Shown piece after piece: positions 11,290 through 24,115 of a stretch of 64,000 nucleotides of DNA; the first letter of the stretch is position 1, and every line of letters begins with the position of its first letter. Location of the stretch: positions 7,192,001-7,256,000 of the forward strand of contig BTRK01000005.1 of NCBI GenBank assembly GCA_036245805.1. Reading direction: 5' to 3'. The position numbers were made by a program, and so were the translations under genes. The notes below the pieces were generated by a model, which made no database searches, was not told where the DNA came from, and worked only from the letters and a program-made list of their open reading frames with translations. Source of the stretch: Pristionchus mayeri. Lineage: Eukaryota; Nematoda; Chromadorea; Rhabditida; Neodiplogasteridae.

Positions 11290-12680
11290 GGAATACTTAT
11301 GAGCGAGACAAGCGTGAAATTGGTCTTGCGAACCACCCCCGTCTTTTCTCATCACTTGAACTGATAGCATCTAACTAAAATATTTCACTCTCCCGTTTTC
11401 TGCCTTCTTCCGTTGTCTGGAACACTACAACTAGCACATTGGGCACATTTTGACTTCGAGATCGCGTGTGAAAAATACGCTCGATGCGTCACGTCTTATC
11501 AATGGTCGAGGACTCCAGGGCCGTCCTTCAAAGGCCGAGATGTGATGGAAACACATTGAAACGGTCCCGGAAATTTGATGAACCAGAACAGATCTAGATT
11601 TATTGCGGGATTTCGATCGAAAAGTAGTAGTTATGGCCCATCGAAGACCGATAAATAGTTCCCATTCCTTATTGATCATCTCTTCCCTGCCCGGAACAAC
11701 CATCCGTGTCGAAGTGGTATCGCTTTAGCTTTCAACGCGGAGGTCATCAGTTCGATCCCCTCCGTTGCGTTGATATTTTGCTTTCATTGTTTCAAATATT
11801 TCGGCAATTTCCGAAAATTTCGGGCAGCCAAAAATTTCGGCGAGGCCGAAATCGAGGAAAGAATACCGCCCCAGTAGTTCAAAAAAACGCTTGAACGTTT
11901 TTTTTACCAATATAGATCGACTAAATGTAAGATTTTTTTCGATAAACGGGACATCGTCGTTTCTGAATTACAAATACTCTAACAGGTCGACTTTTATAAG
12001 AGTCCGTTAAAAAAGAAACGAAGGTCCATTAATCGAACGGTAATTGCAATACACCATCGGAAGGAATATCATTGAAAGAAAAATTGATTCCAAGGCATCG
12101 ATTCATCGTATAACGGAAAATGTATATTTAAAACGCGTTCTCTGTAAGAGTGCAGTGGGTATGGCACAACTCCGTCAAAATGATCGCCAAGTGCTCAAAC
12201 TTTCAGAATAGGACCACTGGGGACCAGTAATCGTTCATTCGAGAGTTGAAAGGAAAATATCGATTTTGACCTACAAAAATCGAAAATTTCAAATTTTAGA
12301 TTTCGACCTTGTAATATAGATCATTCGAAAGAGCTTGAAAAGTTATTCTAGAATCTACGTTTTCGTAGTTTCCATCGCGTTGCAAATGCGCTTTTATGTT
12401 TCAAAATACATCCTTTCACCACTGGCTTCCTGAAAACGATCAAAATATGCAATTTTTCGCTCATTTGTTCATACAACGGCGGAACTACCCCTCTCAAAGT
12501 CACCTCCACCCTCCATTTTCGACATATTTTGTGCAAAATCTATCGTAGAATACGAATAACTTATGAAATCGCCATATTTTCAGTGACGAAGAACTGATAA
12601 TATCGCTCGAAATGACGACTTCCGAAGATTTTTGAAGTTTCAGACCAATTATTCTTCACTGTTCACTACTGATACGCTTC
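11290..12680. other. Intergenic stretch without a recognised gene
   Basis: I see no conserved gene here. A weak tRNA-like stretch (about 11703-11772, with gtggtatcgc and agttcgatccc as possible A and B boxes) could be a SINE head but does not fold as a clean cloverleaf. The rest is AT-rich non-coding sequence resembling other repeats in the window. Confidence 0.4.
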
Positions 12681-12684
12681 CAAA

Positions 12685-13505
12685 TCGACATCAAGATTCA
12701 TGTACGGAGTTATGGAACATATATCAATAGTTTCCATCGCGTTGCAAATGCGTTTTTATGTTTCAAAAAATATGCTTTTCACCACCGAAATCACCAATTT
12801 CCCAGCTGCTAAGTCATCATTTTGAGATCATTACACGTGTTAGCTACACATATAGAATAGTATACATAGCCATGAATAAGAATTGGTGGCATAGACCTTC
12901 ACCAATGTTTCGATGCTCCGATTTTTGACGTTCAAATAGCGAAAATCGATTGTTTCGGAAATGCAAATAAGCCGTTTTTGAGTTAGACTGTGTGAATTCT
13001 TATAAGTTATATGTTGTGAAAAATGTTTAAAAAAGCTAATTAATCGTAATACAACGATAAAAGCGCCAATATTCATTTTTACCTATATTTTCCAATTTTT
13101 CGAAGTCGGAAAATCTCGAAATGTGATTCGTTTTCGTCAATAACTGATAAATCTGCATGCGAAAAAAATTTCCAAACATATAACTCATTAGAATTCACAC
13201 AGTCTCACTCAAAAACGGCTGGTTTGCATTTCCGAAGCAATAGATTTTCCATATGTGTTCGTCACAAATCGGAGCATCGAAACATTTTTGGAGGTCTATG
13301 CCACCAATTCTTATTCATGGCTATGTATACTATTCTATTTATGTAGGTAACACGTATAATGATCTCGAAATGTTGAGTTAGCAACAGGGAAATTTGTGAT
13401 TTCAGTGGTGAAAGGATGTTTTTTGAAACATAAAAACGCATTTGCAACGCGATGGAAACTATTGATATATGTTCCATAACTCCGCACATGAATCGTGATA
13501 TCGAA
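12685..13505. mobile_element. Palindromic element, about 0.8 kb
   Basis: The left side from 12698 (catgtacggagttatggaac, tttccatcgcgttgcaaatg, gccatgaataagaattggtg) is repeated in inverted order up to 13500. The two arms meet near 13090. An additional partial arm (tttccatcgcgttgcaaatg) occurs at about 12368, so an older copy lies to the left. It is non-coding. Confidence 0.7.
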
Positions 13506-13649
13506 AAACAACTTAAAAACAACTTTGAGATTATTGTTTCTGCATCCGCTGATATAGCAGCCGTACATTTTATACCTGTTTCATCAAACAAAACGAGAAG
13601 GGATAAATTGATAATTCCAACGTGTTGTTATGGATTAAGTTTAGTTTTT

Positions 13650-15610
13650 TTCCTATGCATATACAATTCTTGGTACCAGGCGAACTTGAGTTTCGCTCCA
13701 TATCTATGTATGTGCATGGTCCATGGTCCATGGTCCATGGGGTTCATGGTCCAAAATTGAGAATTTGAGTGGAAAATAATGGTTAGATAAACACCTACTA
13801 TAGTAACCAATTCAGAGTCCAGTAGTCCAGTGACTACTGTAACACGGAAACAGGGGGGGGGGGCGGACAATCCGGCAACGGATCGCCCTTCGCTGGAGAT
13901 TCGAGCTAGCTACTTGGGAGCTACTTGGGTGTTGTTTCATTGTAACCAGTAAGTGCTACCCTACCTTTGCATTTATAATTCTTGTTACTAGACGAACTTT
14001 AGTTTCACTCCATATCTATGTATTCACGTTCCAAAATTGAGAATTTGAGTGAAAAATCATGGTTAGATAAACGCCAGATATCGTAACCAATTTATATCCC
14101 CGTATTCCAGTAGCTATTGTAACTCGGTAACATGGGTATCGATTGGTTACGATATCTGGCGTTTATCTAACCATGATTTTTCACTCAAATTCTCAATTTT
14201 TGGGCCATGAACCCCAATACATAGATATGGAGTGAAACTCAAGTTCGCCTGGCAACAAGAATTATATATGCAAAGGTAGGGTAGCACATACTGGCTACAA
14301 TGAAGCAGCACCTAAGCGGCTAGCTCGAATTACCAGCGAACGGCGTTCCGTTGCCGGATTGTCCGCCCCCCCCCCCCGGAAACATGTGTATCGATTGGTT
14401 AAGATATTTGATGTTTAACTAACTATGATTTTCCATTCAAATTCTCAATTTTGGACCATGAACCGTTTGCCTAAGAATCGAGCAGATCTCAGTGCTTTCG
14501 GCACAGGCCAAAAATCTCAATTCTCTCTAACTTCGTGATTTGGGGTAATCGAGGGTGCTGAAAACGATAGGCATACTCATTTTGCTCATGTAGCCTTCGT
14601 TGGCTCCAGACGGCGTCACGTATAAATCACGTTTTTACAAATGTCTGACCTCTCTATGGCGCTAATTTCACGCGACTAAGGTTCCCGGGGTAGAATTTGA
14701 TGGTGATCACGCCTATGTAGTTCATTTTTCATGAATTATTAAAATTATTTTTAAAAATTCAACTTTTCGCATTGGCAAAAGTAAGATGTGCGACATACAT
14801 CAATAGAACCGGCTTAACGAGAGGATTCAGAATCTGTGTTTGCAGCCAATTTCGTCCACGGGTTCGAATTATTGAAATGAAAAAGTGAGTCCATACTGAC
14901 GAAATCTAAAGCGTCCCGTCCTCTATCCTCCGCTCATCCCCCTGGCAGTGTACAGCCCCCTCCCCGCTCTCTCTCATCCACACACTCTCTCACCTCTCTA
15001 GCCAATCTGAGCTCACTATTTCGTTTCAATAATTCGAGCCCGTGAATGAAATTGGCTGCAAACACAGATTCTGAATCCTATCGTCAAGCCGGTTCTATTG
15101 ATGTATGTCACACATCTTACTTTTGCCAATGCGAAAAGTTGAATTTTAAAAAATACTTTTAATAATTCATGAAAAAATGAACTACATAGGCGTGATCACC
15201 ATCAAATTCTACCCCGGGAACCTTAGTCGCGTGAAATTAGCACCATCGAGAGGTCAGATATTTGTAAAAAAGTGATTTCAACGTGACGCCGTCTGGAGCC
15301 AACGAAGGCTACATGAGCAAAATGAGTTTGCCTATCGTTTTCATCACCCTCGATTAGCCCAAATCACGAGGTTAGAGATAATTGAGATTTTTGGCCTGTG
15401 CTGAGACTTGCTCGATTCTTAGGCAAACGGCCTCCTATACATAGAGATGGAACGAAACTCAAGTTCGCCTTGTACCAAGAATTGTATATGCAAAGGTAGG
15501 GTAGCACATACTGGTCACAATGAAACAACATCCAAGTGGCTAGCTCGAGTCTCCAGCGAAGGGCGATCCGTTGCCGGATTATCCGTTGCCGGATTGTCCG
15601 CCCCCGGGAA
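13650..15610. mobile_element. Compound nested inverted repeats
   Basis: Outer arms carry ttgtatatgcaaaggtaggg, ccatatctatgt and a run of G or C next to cggacaatccggcaacgg. They occur in inverted orientation at about 13655-14050, 14130-14380 and 15430-15606. Nested inside is a second palindrome, 14463-15431, with ends gtttgcctaagaatcgagca and their inverse, closely related to the element at 10208-11287. The same ccatatctatg arm recurs at about 53440 and 56640. No transposase frame was seen. Confidence 0.65.
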
Positions 15611-15639
15611 AAGACTGATGCCGCAATTACTTCCACAAA

Positions 15640-16790
15640 TCACTTAAATGATCACTTAAATGATCATAATTCCCTTTAAAATAAAGATAGAAGGCCGTTC
15701 TTTTTTTCCAATGAAAGCTACCATCACGCGCTACAACTTTTATGTTGAGGTCATTATTCCTGGACCTCACCCTGGTGAGGGGCGGTCGGGTGTACCAAAA
15801 GTTTCGTAACTTTGGAAATCGGAAAAACGTTTTGAGTTTTCATGTTTAAGTTGTAGTACATATATGTGTCTCACTTCTCCCCAAAAATTAGCAAAATCGG
15901 GGTATAGAAAAAAAAAGGGGGCGCACTTTCGTGACGCGACCCCAAAATGAGTTACGGACTCGGATACTTCCGTATCTTCAATTACCCTTATTTGCGGTCA
16001 GAATCGCCCAAAAACATCCAAAACAACATTTAAAATTGTTTCCGCCCATATCATTACACTGTCATTGGCCATAAATGCTCATATGGCCCAAAACTTCAAA
16101 ATCGATATTTTGACCTATTCCAACTTGGGGGGTGGGCCCTAATGCACTAAATGGTTTTCAAGAGAAATTGAGGAATTGAAGGAAAAGCGCAAAACTGTAC
16201 ATTATGTCAAAGTAGTCATAGAGATTCGGCTGAAATGTAGAGCAGAAAGAGCTAAACATTTCGTCCGTTGAAAGTGAGTCTCTATTTTCTCGTTGAAGCG
16301 TGCTACAGAGCTTTGAAGACCCCGATTTTGCTCATTTTTGGGGAGAAGTGAGACACATATATGTACTACAACTTAAACATGAAAACTCAAAACGTTTTTC
16401 CGATTTCCAAAGTTACGAAACTTTTGGTACACCCGACCGCCCCTCACCAGGGTGAGGTCCAGGAATAATGCCCTCAACATAAAAGTTGTAGCGCGTGATG
16501 GTAGCTTTCATTGGAAAAAAAGAACGGCCTTCTATCTTTATTTTAAAGGGAATTATGATCATTTAAGTGATTGCGATTTGACTGTCGAAAAGTGATAGTA
16601 CCATCTTTGGCCTTCTGAATCTCGAAGATGACGACAGATATCGAAATTCTGACGACGCAGTTTGAAAGAGCATCATTTGAAGTACTTGTAACCAAATTTG
16701 TTTCGGGATAGGACCAACTTTGTTCCTACCGCCGCGGCGTGGTCAATTCTCTCGCGATTCCTCTCATATGATAATCTAAGAGTTGAATAA
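15640..16790. mobile_element. Palindromic element, left end shortened (relative of 34424-35706)
   Basis: The arms atgatcataattccctttaa and its inverse, then ccggttctttttttccaatg-like and acaccc(g)accgcccctcacc tracts, occur at about 15648-15860 and 16350-16565. The right side extends outward through gacgacagatatcgaaattc and ctaccgccgcggcg to about 16790. In the full-length relative these outer segments are present on both sides, so the left outer arm has been lost here. The element ends about 140 bp before the first surviving exon of PSI-B. Confidence 0.65.
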
Positions 16791-16933
16791 TACGGTGTAT
16801 GATCTGGAGAACTTCTGTTACATATTAATGCATTGTGGAAAAATTTTCTCGAGGTCTGAGTCATACTTCATGTAGGAGTCATATAAAATTCTGATCAAAA
16901 CTCATAATATTCAAATTATTACATACTTTTCAG

Positions 16934-19553
16934 ATTTCCTCAAGGACGGAGAGACGACTCTGGATAACATTGATTTGAAGAACCTTGCTTCAACTGGGTA
17001 CTATTAGGTTGATGCAAAAGTTTCGTTACGACTTTAAAATTTGTGCTTTTTGAGTTATATCTCGCTTCAGACTTTATCAATCTTTCCATGCATTTTTGCA
17101 TATTGTTAGCGTATGTGTGCTCTCCATAGCGCACCTATCGTTATCCATCACCAATCGGATAAACGGACAGGGTAGGATGAAAAGTATCGCAAAATTGAAA
17201 TCTGATATTGACATTTTGACGCAACAGCACTCTTTGAGTAATGATAATTCCTCTACATAGGCTATATTTTTGTAAAGAGTGATGTATAGGAATTATAATT
17301 CCTGAAGTGCACGGAGTCAGCTTTAAAACGCCTTTCAAAATCCTCACGCATTTAAAAAATTTTGAGTTCGTAAAAATGGAAAAAAAATCATGTTCGAGCT
17401 GGGCATTTCTGGAGTAGGGTCTAGACGTATTTAATCAATAATTAAAGAGCATATCAAGTCGATGATACCTTTTAAATTTGGTGAAGATTGACCTCTTCAT
17501 TCAATAATCACATTCATAATGCTCCCCAAAATTGAATTTTGGAAGCCGAGATCAGCATATTTCCACGTACAAATTTTCTGGTAGAGTTTGAAATTCCAAT
17601 TTCAAGTGTTTACTGGAAGCGTCAACCCTTATGCATTAACTTCACAAAATAGGAGCTGCAATAAATTCGTATAATTTTTATGGAGTTTTGAACATAATAC
17701 TAAAAAATGGGACATTTTGCCAATTTTTTGTAAACCAGCATTTTTCTTCCGAAAGAAGCTGAACCGAATCAACAAAACCCAAGTGTTGTAGTGTACGAAT
17801 GGTGCCTCAAATAATGCCGAAGTACTGTTGGAGACGAGCAAGCCATGTACGAGTAATCGTTAAATTAACCTTGTAACGAAACTTTTGCATCAACCTAATA
17901 CTTCGCCAACGGCGACTACGTCACAGCCGGGCTTCAGTCTTTCTGCAAGAGTAATGTATTTTGTATTGCTCTAATATCGTGTAAGTTATGTATGCACGGG
18001 TAGCGACGTAGAATTTGGGCGCTCTACACGAGTGCGATATAGTTGAGTTGTATCTCAAGTAAAATTGATATAGCGATCAATACAGTAATGAATGTTTGTT
18101 GTATGTGTTTTGTGGAGACATATGTGGTAAATAAACAGTGCTTGTTCTTGAATTTACAACTCAATTTTCAGTAGATTTTGTATCGACATCTACATTCGTC
18201 TCAACTCCGACCATTTCCTCAACGGTAGTTGCTTGCTTCGGTTAAAAGTGCATTGTTCAGCAAATTGCTTCTGCCCCTCCAACAAGATTCCGTACTCTGG
18301 AGGTCTGGAGGCGGCGCAGGTGAGGAAGTTTGTTGGCATAATGCCAGACCTTTCTTTCCTTGAGCCACTTCTTGGAACAACAACAATAACAACAATATTG
18401 CATGTTTAAATTGTTGATGTTGTTAATGTGTTTGTGATTTATGTTATTTGTTATATCATATTTGTTGTTATTTCTAATTTTCATATTTTAAGGTGGATTC
18501 TACACTGTCTTGTCGAAGGGCCTTCCTTTCAATCAGGCGAATGAAATCTGCTTTAATGGATACGGAATCGTCGCGGAGATTCACGACGAAAAGAAGGCGA
18601 ACTTGCTACAGCAAGGTATTTATTAGCGTATTGCGATCATTACTCGCTACATCAGTATACTTAGCAGCTCTCATGAACAATACATAGCAAAATTAAACAT
18701 TACTAACATAAATTCCCGAAGAAAAGAGATACATATTTCTTCTACACATTTCATAAGTTAGGTCAAATTTATTGACCCTCGATCCACAGATTTATTTTCA
18801 GTATTCGCAAGCACAAAGACGGAATACTTCTGGATTGGGTATCAGAAGGCCTTCAGTGGCGATTGGACCTGGCTAGACGGGGTCAGTCTCACTATTTCTG
18901 TGGTAAAATATGTGGCACAGGTAGAAACGCGAGAAAGAAGATAAATATAATGCAAGAAAAGATTAATGTTATTGTTGTGATTCACGAACTGACTGACAAA
19001 TTTCAAACATGGAACTGCTATGGTAGTGTTATAACATGCAGTCTTGTCGCTCTGGGGAAGGAATTATATGATATTGTGTCAATTTGTCGGATCATCATTC
19101 AGACTTCGAAAAAATTTACAATTATTTAGTCTGCTGATACCTACACGAACTGGGGCGTGGACGAGCCGAGCTCCAACACCGTCTCCAAATGCGCTTACGC
19201 GGACAATACCAACCTTCGGAACCTGACGTGGTGAGTAGAGATCAAGAAGCTATACATCCATCTCTTCGCACTCTCGTGAGTGGCGATGTTGTATAGGATG
19301 ACGATACATATCGTTTCTAGCTCTAATACCGGGCATTCGAGTGTATGAATTTTACATCATTTTCAGGTGCACTAAATGGTTTATGAGCTGATACTCAATT
19401 TACCGACCCTGAAATATACCCGACAATAAAACAACACTAATCAAAGCATGCGCCGCTAGTGAGTTCAATTGATGACTTTCAGGCAACTGTCAGGTCGCTT
19501 TCCCGTACATGTCTCAGTACACTCCGTACCAAGTGGGAAACATACTATGCTGA
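16934..19553 (+). pseudogene. PSI-B: 3' half of a VWA/lectin gene, broken by mariner insertion and frameshifts
   Basis: Exon pieces match the last six exons of LEC3: 16934-17001 plus 17899-17950 (end of VWA, split by a mariner-like element), 18261-18319, 18493-18615, 18802-18881, 19130-19230 and 19483-19553. Readable family motifs include FANGDYVTAGLQSFCK, HDEKKANLLQQ, YFWIGYQK and NWGVDEPSS. It is clearly dead. The VWA exon is interrupted inside a Tyr codon, 18261-18319 is 7 nt shorter than its relatives and the last exon 8 nt shorter, both shifting frame. Conserved cysteines are replaced (GGFY for GGCY; MSQ and PYQ in the tail). The whole 5' part is missing, with a palindromic element directly upstream. 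Confidence 0.85.
17004..17898. mobile_element. Mariner-like element, non-autonomous, inserted in a PSI-B exon
   Basis: It begins ttaggttgatgcaaaagttt and ends with the inverse (aaacttttgcatcaacctaa), sharing about 26 bp of terminal repeat. A TA duplication flanks it (17002-17003, 17899-17900). Length is 895 bp. I found no transposase motifs in either strand, so it probably depends on a mariner transposase from elsewhere. Confidence 0.9.
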
Positions 19554-19974
19554 GTGAAGAGTCATGCCTCTAGAATACATGTTCTAGTGATTCGATAAAA
19601 TATCTCTGCATGTTGTATCTCCACTTGTATTGCTATCAACATTGGCGCAGAATCAGTTAAAATGCGCTCACAGTAAAGTATACCTGATTCTGCCAACTCG
19701 GAGCTTAGGTGCAGTCGAGCTGATCTAGCGTAAAATTGAAGACTATGTGATGATGTAAATATATTTAATTCCGATGGATCAGTAATAGGGATTATTTATT
19801 CCATGAAATGTCGAAGAATGAAAAGCTTCTTATTGAAAGCGTTCTGTAGCTTGTTCTGTCAGGTGTATGATTGAGAAAAGGCGGATCACTTGAGCTAGGT
19901 CACCACTCGCACACTCGCACACAACGAGTCAAAAAGTCGTCATAACTTGAGAACCGATGATTTTTTTTACGATT
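19530..19974. repeat. Duplicated 445-bp lectin 3' flank, copy 1
   Basis: The block from the last codons of PSI-B (caagtgggaaac...tgctgag) through its 3' flank to gatgattttttttacgatt is repeated almost identically at 24155-24600. In this copy it ends at the junction with the truncated gene PSI-C. High similarity suggests a recent duplication. Confidence 0.85.
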
Positions 19975-20150
19975 CCCCTCAATCGCGAACGATTTTAAAT
20001 AGCGCAGCACGCTCGAAAATGAATTTTACCGCTCGAGCGATTGACCGCTCTAGCGGCGAGCGCTCGCGATAAACGCCTGAGGGAACAATACTAGAGACTA
20101 CTGCGCTGTGCAGTGAAGTTCTGCATAGATGGCAGTCGAAAGTGGCGTAC

Positions 20151-22830
20151 TGTGAGCTGGATCCGGAGAAATTTACGCTCTCGTTAATCTCCACTGGGAA
20201 GGTAGAGTAAGCTGTGTTGACGGAAGGGCAACCGACGTAGCCTGTTTAATTAATTGAATTAACTTTTAATTAAAATAATTATGATTCTATACAGTGAATA
20301 CTTCTAGCAAGCTATACATTTCGAGTGCGAACTTTGGGTTGTCTAGGCGATGTGAGAAAAAAAATCGAATTGCAAGATATTATTGAGTTTCTGAAAGGAA
20401 CTCAGGTTTCAGATAGAGTCGAACTTTGTTGGAAACAAGAAACGTGCCTGGACCTGTAAACTGAGCTTGAACCTGTTGAGAGGGAAGATACTGTTCCTGA
20501 AATAATTTTTTTAAGTTTTAGAACTTAGTTATGCTAGATATACGTGAACATAATTGTAAAAATATTTTTAAAAAATATATATTTATTATTTTTCTCACTG
20601 TCTCCGGTCACTGTGATTCGTCCGTTTTTCGATCCCCCGCGTTTGTTGTAGTAGACAGTTGCAATGGGCGAGTAGACGGAGAAGGAGGTGTCTTTGAGAA
20701 GGTCGTACGTGCTGAAAGATAATTGTTATTAACCCTAACGGATCCTAGCGAGGCTTGGATTTGTGCAGGGTTTTTGTTCAAACGCAAACGTTTTTCAAAC
20801 GTTTTTTGATCAAATTTGATTGAGCCTCATTGCACAACATGTTACATAGTAATGGTCGTCAAAATTGCATTATTTCAAATAGAAATATTAAATGAGCGTA
20901 GTGCATAATGATACGTGAACTTTGTATCGTATGATACATGATACAACAGCGTTGCACTAGATCATTAAAACTGTGAAAGAGGTTGTATTACTGTACAATA
21001 TGCATTCATCATGCTTACACTGGGATGAATACTGGACGAAAGTAGGAGACTGCGTCAGCTCCAGTTGTGTAAACGAACGGCAGAGAATCGTCCTGTAGTT
21101 CCCCAGAGTCAGCATACATGTTTTCACCAGACTCGGGAAGCCGTATTCGACGACTATCCAATTGTATAATAGCATATAATTATTGTTCGTAATGCAGGGT
21201 TGGAGTATTAAATCTGTTCAATTTTGGAAAAAAATACTTCAGTGAAACCAGTGAATTTCGAGAAGTGAATAGATCGTGTAGCGGACATGTAGGTGCTGTT
21301 GTCCCAGGCGTCATTCCGAGGGATCGTTGGCGACCCCACATAGTACACCTTGCTGTTGTAGTTTTCTGCAAACAAATCCAATAGTGATGCGACCTAACTA
21401 ACGATGCTAGAGCGTACGGCTCTGTATTCCAATGATTCGGTGTAGCATTCCGCATGCAATAATATAATTTAATTTCGCGCCTTGTTTCAAAGTCTCTGAT
21501 GGTGGGGGGGGGGGGGGGGCTATCGAATTCTAATCAGCACATATTTATATTGGCAATTTGTGTCCGATCTCGTTTGTCAAATGTGTCCCAAAGTTTTGAG
21601 CCATAATTGTGTCTGAAGAGAGATACATTTTCGGAGAGCGGTTCTTTCATCCCCAATCGGACATCCATAGATGTCCACGCCGCCTCACATGTAAGGAGGT
21701 GCGCAGCACCCCCCCTCGCCCCCCTCGCCCCCTCGTCCCCCCACCCCCCCCCCCCCCCTCGCCGTCATTTCATTTCAGGACACCTATGTGGACAACACTA
21801 CAGCTCATGCATTGCCAGGGAATTTACTCACTTAGACCTACACAAACTATCACATTGATTTCATGATGTAGAAAGAGATTTTCTAATCGATTATTACCTG
21901 CGCCCTTCTCAACAGCGTAGAAAACGAATTCCATCGTTGCATGCTGATCCAGGTTACGCAGCATGTACTTTCCTCCCTGTGATGAGTATCTTATTTGTTT
22001 ATGAAATTATCAAAAATTTGTACGTCCACTTCGAATATTCATATATATATATATTACTCTAAACAGATTTCCGAATTTCCGAAAAAATAAGGAAAGTTAA
22101 TGAATCGAGTTTCACAAATTCTATTTTTTAAATGGTAGCATATTTATTGATAGATGCAGTTTTCGTACTCTCCATTACCATAAAAGACACATCATTGTAA
22201 ACGACGGAACAGATCTTACCGGCAACTCCTTAATGTCCATGTCGGAATTCATGTATGAAAGGTCGAGCAAGCTGAAATGTATTAACATGTTTTAATAAAA
22301 TATCGTTTTTTTTTAAAATTTAGATGATTGCCTTGCTATTATGCCTCCATCCTCATCCATATTCACTATGCTGTCGGTCGCTGAGGGAGAATAGACGCGA
22401 CATCCATCAGAGCATCGGAAGGAAGCCTGAAATGATTGCGAATCTTCCTTTGCATAAAATTAAGATCTTAAGTCGCTGCATACATATCAATTTTGGGAAG
22501 AATTTGACTTTTTGATAGTACTAACAGTACTAATGTAAGCATCTCCACAACGTGTTCTACGACAGTTTTACATCATAGAATTGTCAACGCATAACAGTTT
22601 TCGATTTCGTACGCTTTATTACAAATATTTGAATAATTGCAAAATATTTAACTTTGAAAGTATATTGGCCAGGGGTGATGGTACGTGCCGTTGGAATATT
22701 TCATTTAGATAAGTATACCAACCGTGTCAGTGTTCACTAGGTCATACGTTTCCAGCACTTCCGATTTGAGGAATGTCACTCGTGCTTCAACTACCACGAT
22801 CGATAGAAGGAGGATACGATATAACCACAT
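20151..22830 (-). pseudogene. PSI-C: 5' half of a lectin-family gene (no VWA or CTLD)
   Basis: Nine minus-strand exons: 22723-22830, 22332-22426, 22220-22271, 21898-21976, 21238-21365, 21019-21092, 20599-20711, 20454-20496 (end uncertain) and 20151-20241. The signal peptide begins MWLYRILLLSIVVVEARVTF. Family motifs follow: FRCSDGCRVYSP, MNSDMDIKELP, FVFYAVEKGAENY, VYTTGADAVSYFRPVF, YSPIATVYYN and GYVGCPSVNTAYST. Intron 2 needs a GC donor. Exon 8 is divergent: with its obvious GT donor it shifts the frame, while a weaker donor at about 20436 would keep it. After exon 9 the gene stops within about 175 bp at a junction with the tail of PSI-B. A functional short secreted protein cannot be excluded, but truncation is the simpler reading. 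Confidence 0.8.
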
Positions 22831-23017
22831 CTAAAAATAATAATATTAACAGTATTATTATTAATGCAAATAATAATAACAACAACTATAACAACATATC
22901 GAAGGCTAACTACTCGGAATCGACATAATATTGGACGATAATTTTTGTTGTAATACGCGAACCTGACTATACTCACGGAACTGACACTCCTTCTGCAATT
23001 GTCCTCCTTTAAGCACT

Positions 23018-23135
23018 CCTTATAGAACTCCTTATCTTTCTCCGTTGAATTTTTGATTTCACCGAGTCGTCCAAATCACGCTTCAGCAAAAATTTAAATG
23101 ACACGGTGTGCATGATTTTTCTTGCGAGTGAGGGG
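23018..23135 (-). promoter_or_regulatory. Conserved proximal upstream block of PSI-C
   Basis: Read on the minus strand it runs from gcacaccgtgtcat through gcgtgatttgg and gtgaaatcaaaaa to AGATAAGGA (plus 23029-23037). The same ordered words lie at 28093-28195 before LEC3 and 36515-36612 before LEC4. It stands about 200 bp before the PSI-C ATG. Confidence 0.55.
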
Positions 23136-23639
23136 GCGGGGTAAATTTTTGTGCTCGCTCTATCGCTTTTGATCAAGAAATAATGGATTTTTAAGGCTCG
23201 TAAAATCCCGTCGTAGGCGTGCAAAGGGGCAAAGCTCATAATTAATTGTTCGTGTTCGGAGTACTCAAGTAGACAGGGCATACATCCGGAGTTTGCCATT
23301 GAAGCGACCCGCGACAGGAACACAATCACCGAGTGCACGCCATACATGCCTACTTCGGTGGGCTCTCTTCCATTTGTCGCGAGATTTGGTTTTACTTTCA
23401 TGGAATCACTAATTAGAGGTTTTGAAGTACACTTTCGGTGAAATTCTCGAAATATGATTTTTCCGAAGGTCTACAAATTATTTCGGGTCTGCATTCACAT
23501 AAAGTTTAGAACCGAACTATCCCGTTGACTTTCTTAATCATTTCCGTCATTTGAGTCTCACACGTTGCACGGACATTCAAACACAAAAAGGACATTCCCG
23601 TGTCCTACCTCGGACAATGGCAGCTAAGAGATTGTAGCG

Positions 23640-24115
23640 TGTTGTCTGCTCCGGAAGTGCCCCTCCCGCGTCATCATATATTAGTCCGCAATCAAGCTTT
23701 TCCTCAATACACGTCACAGACGAGATGTAGCCAGCTTCAGCAACATGCCATTGTGCCGAGATCAGCAACAAAATGGAGCAATCGTCTGACTCTCTTCAGT
23801 TTGCACGCTCTCTCGTCCCTCTGACCGGCGAGATCGTGCAAACTTAAGAGAGTCAGACCAGTGCTCAACGAAAGCGATAAGGCGGGTACAAAATTGACCA
23901 CGGCCACGCCTATACTGCACACATCATGGCATGCATTTTATCGATAAGCTGTCCTGTAATCTTAGGAGTTCTTTGTAGGGTTCGGAAAACTACATCAATA
24001 TCGCTAAATGCACGTACATGCCCGCCGACCCACCTTCGAGAGAGATCGTAAAATGAAGAACGCGGTATCGTTTCCCCAACTCTAGTTTTTTTCCCGAAAT
24101 CTTCCAACCTACCTA
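23640..24115 (+). promoter_or_regulatory. Distal lectin promoter module in front of PSI-D
   Basis: Words shared with the LEC3 upstream region include tgctccggaagtg, cgcgtcatca and gcattttatcgataa...cctgtaat. Words shared with LEC4 upstream include tgccgagatcagcaac, gcgataagg and acaaaattgacc. Distance from the ggaagtg word to the ATG is about 460 bp both here and in LEC3. A hairpin MITE (23776-23866) interrupts it. It was presumably the promoter of a now deleted lectin gene. Confidence 0.55.
23776..23866. mobile_element. Hairpin MITE (gagcaat family) in the PSI-D promoter
   Basis: The ends gagcaatcgtctgactctct and their inverse flank a core with gtttgcacgctctctcg and its inverse. It is nearly the same as the 93-bp element at 29380-29472. 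The related LEC4 upstream region (near 36250) lacks it and reads through atcggcaacgataagg, giving an empty-site comparison. Confidence 0.75.

Noticed and set aside
17141..17841. Open frames inside the mariner-like element as a transposase
   Set aside because: Neither frame shows mariner transposase motifs or length; the element is too short and reads as non-coding.
21505..21760. C/G homopolymer tracts as structured regulatory DNA
   Set aside because: They lie in a PSI-C intron with simple-sequence character; no conserved partner in LEC3 or LEC4 introns.
23009..23401. A 130-codon minus-strand frame as a gene
   Set aside because: It lies over the conserved upstream block of PSI-C, has no recognisable domain, signal or splice support, and similar blocks upstream of LEC3 and LEC4 are not open.
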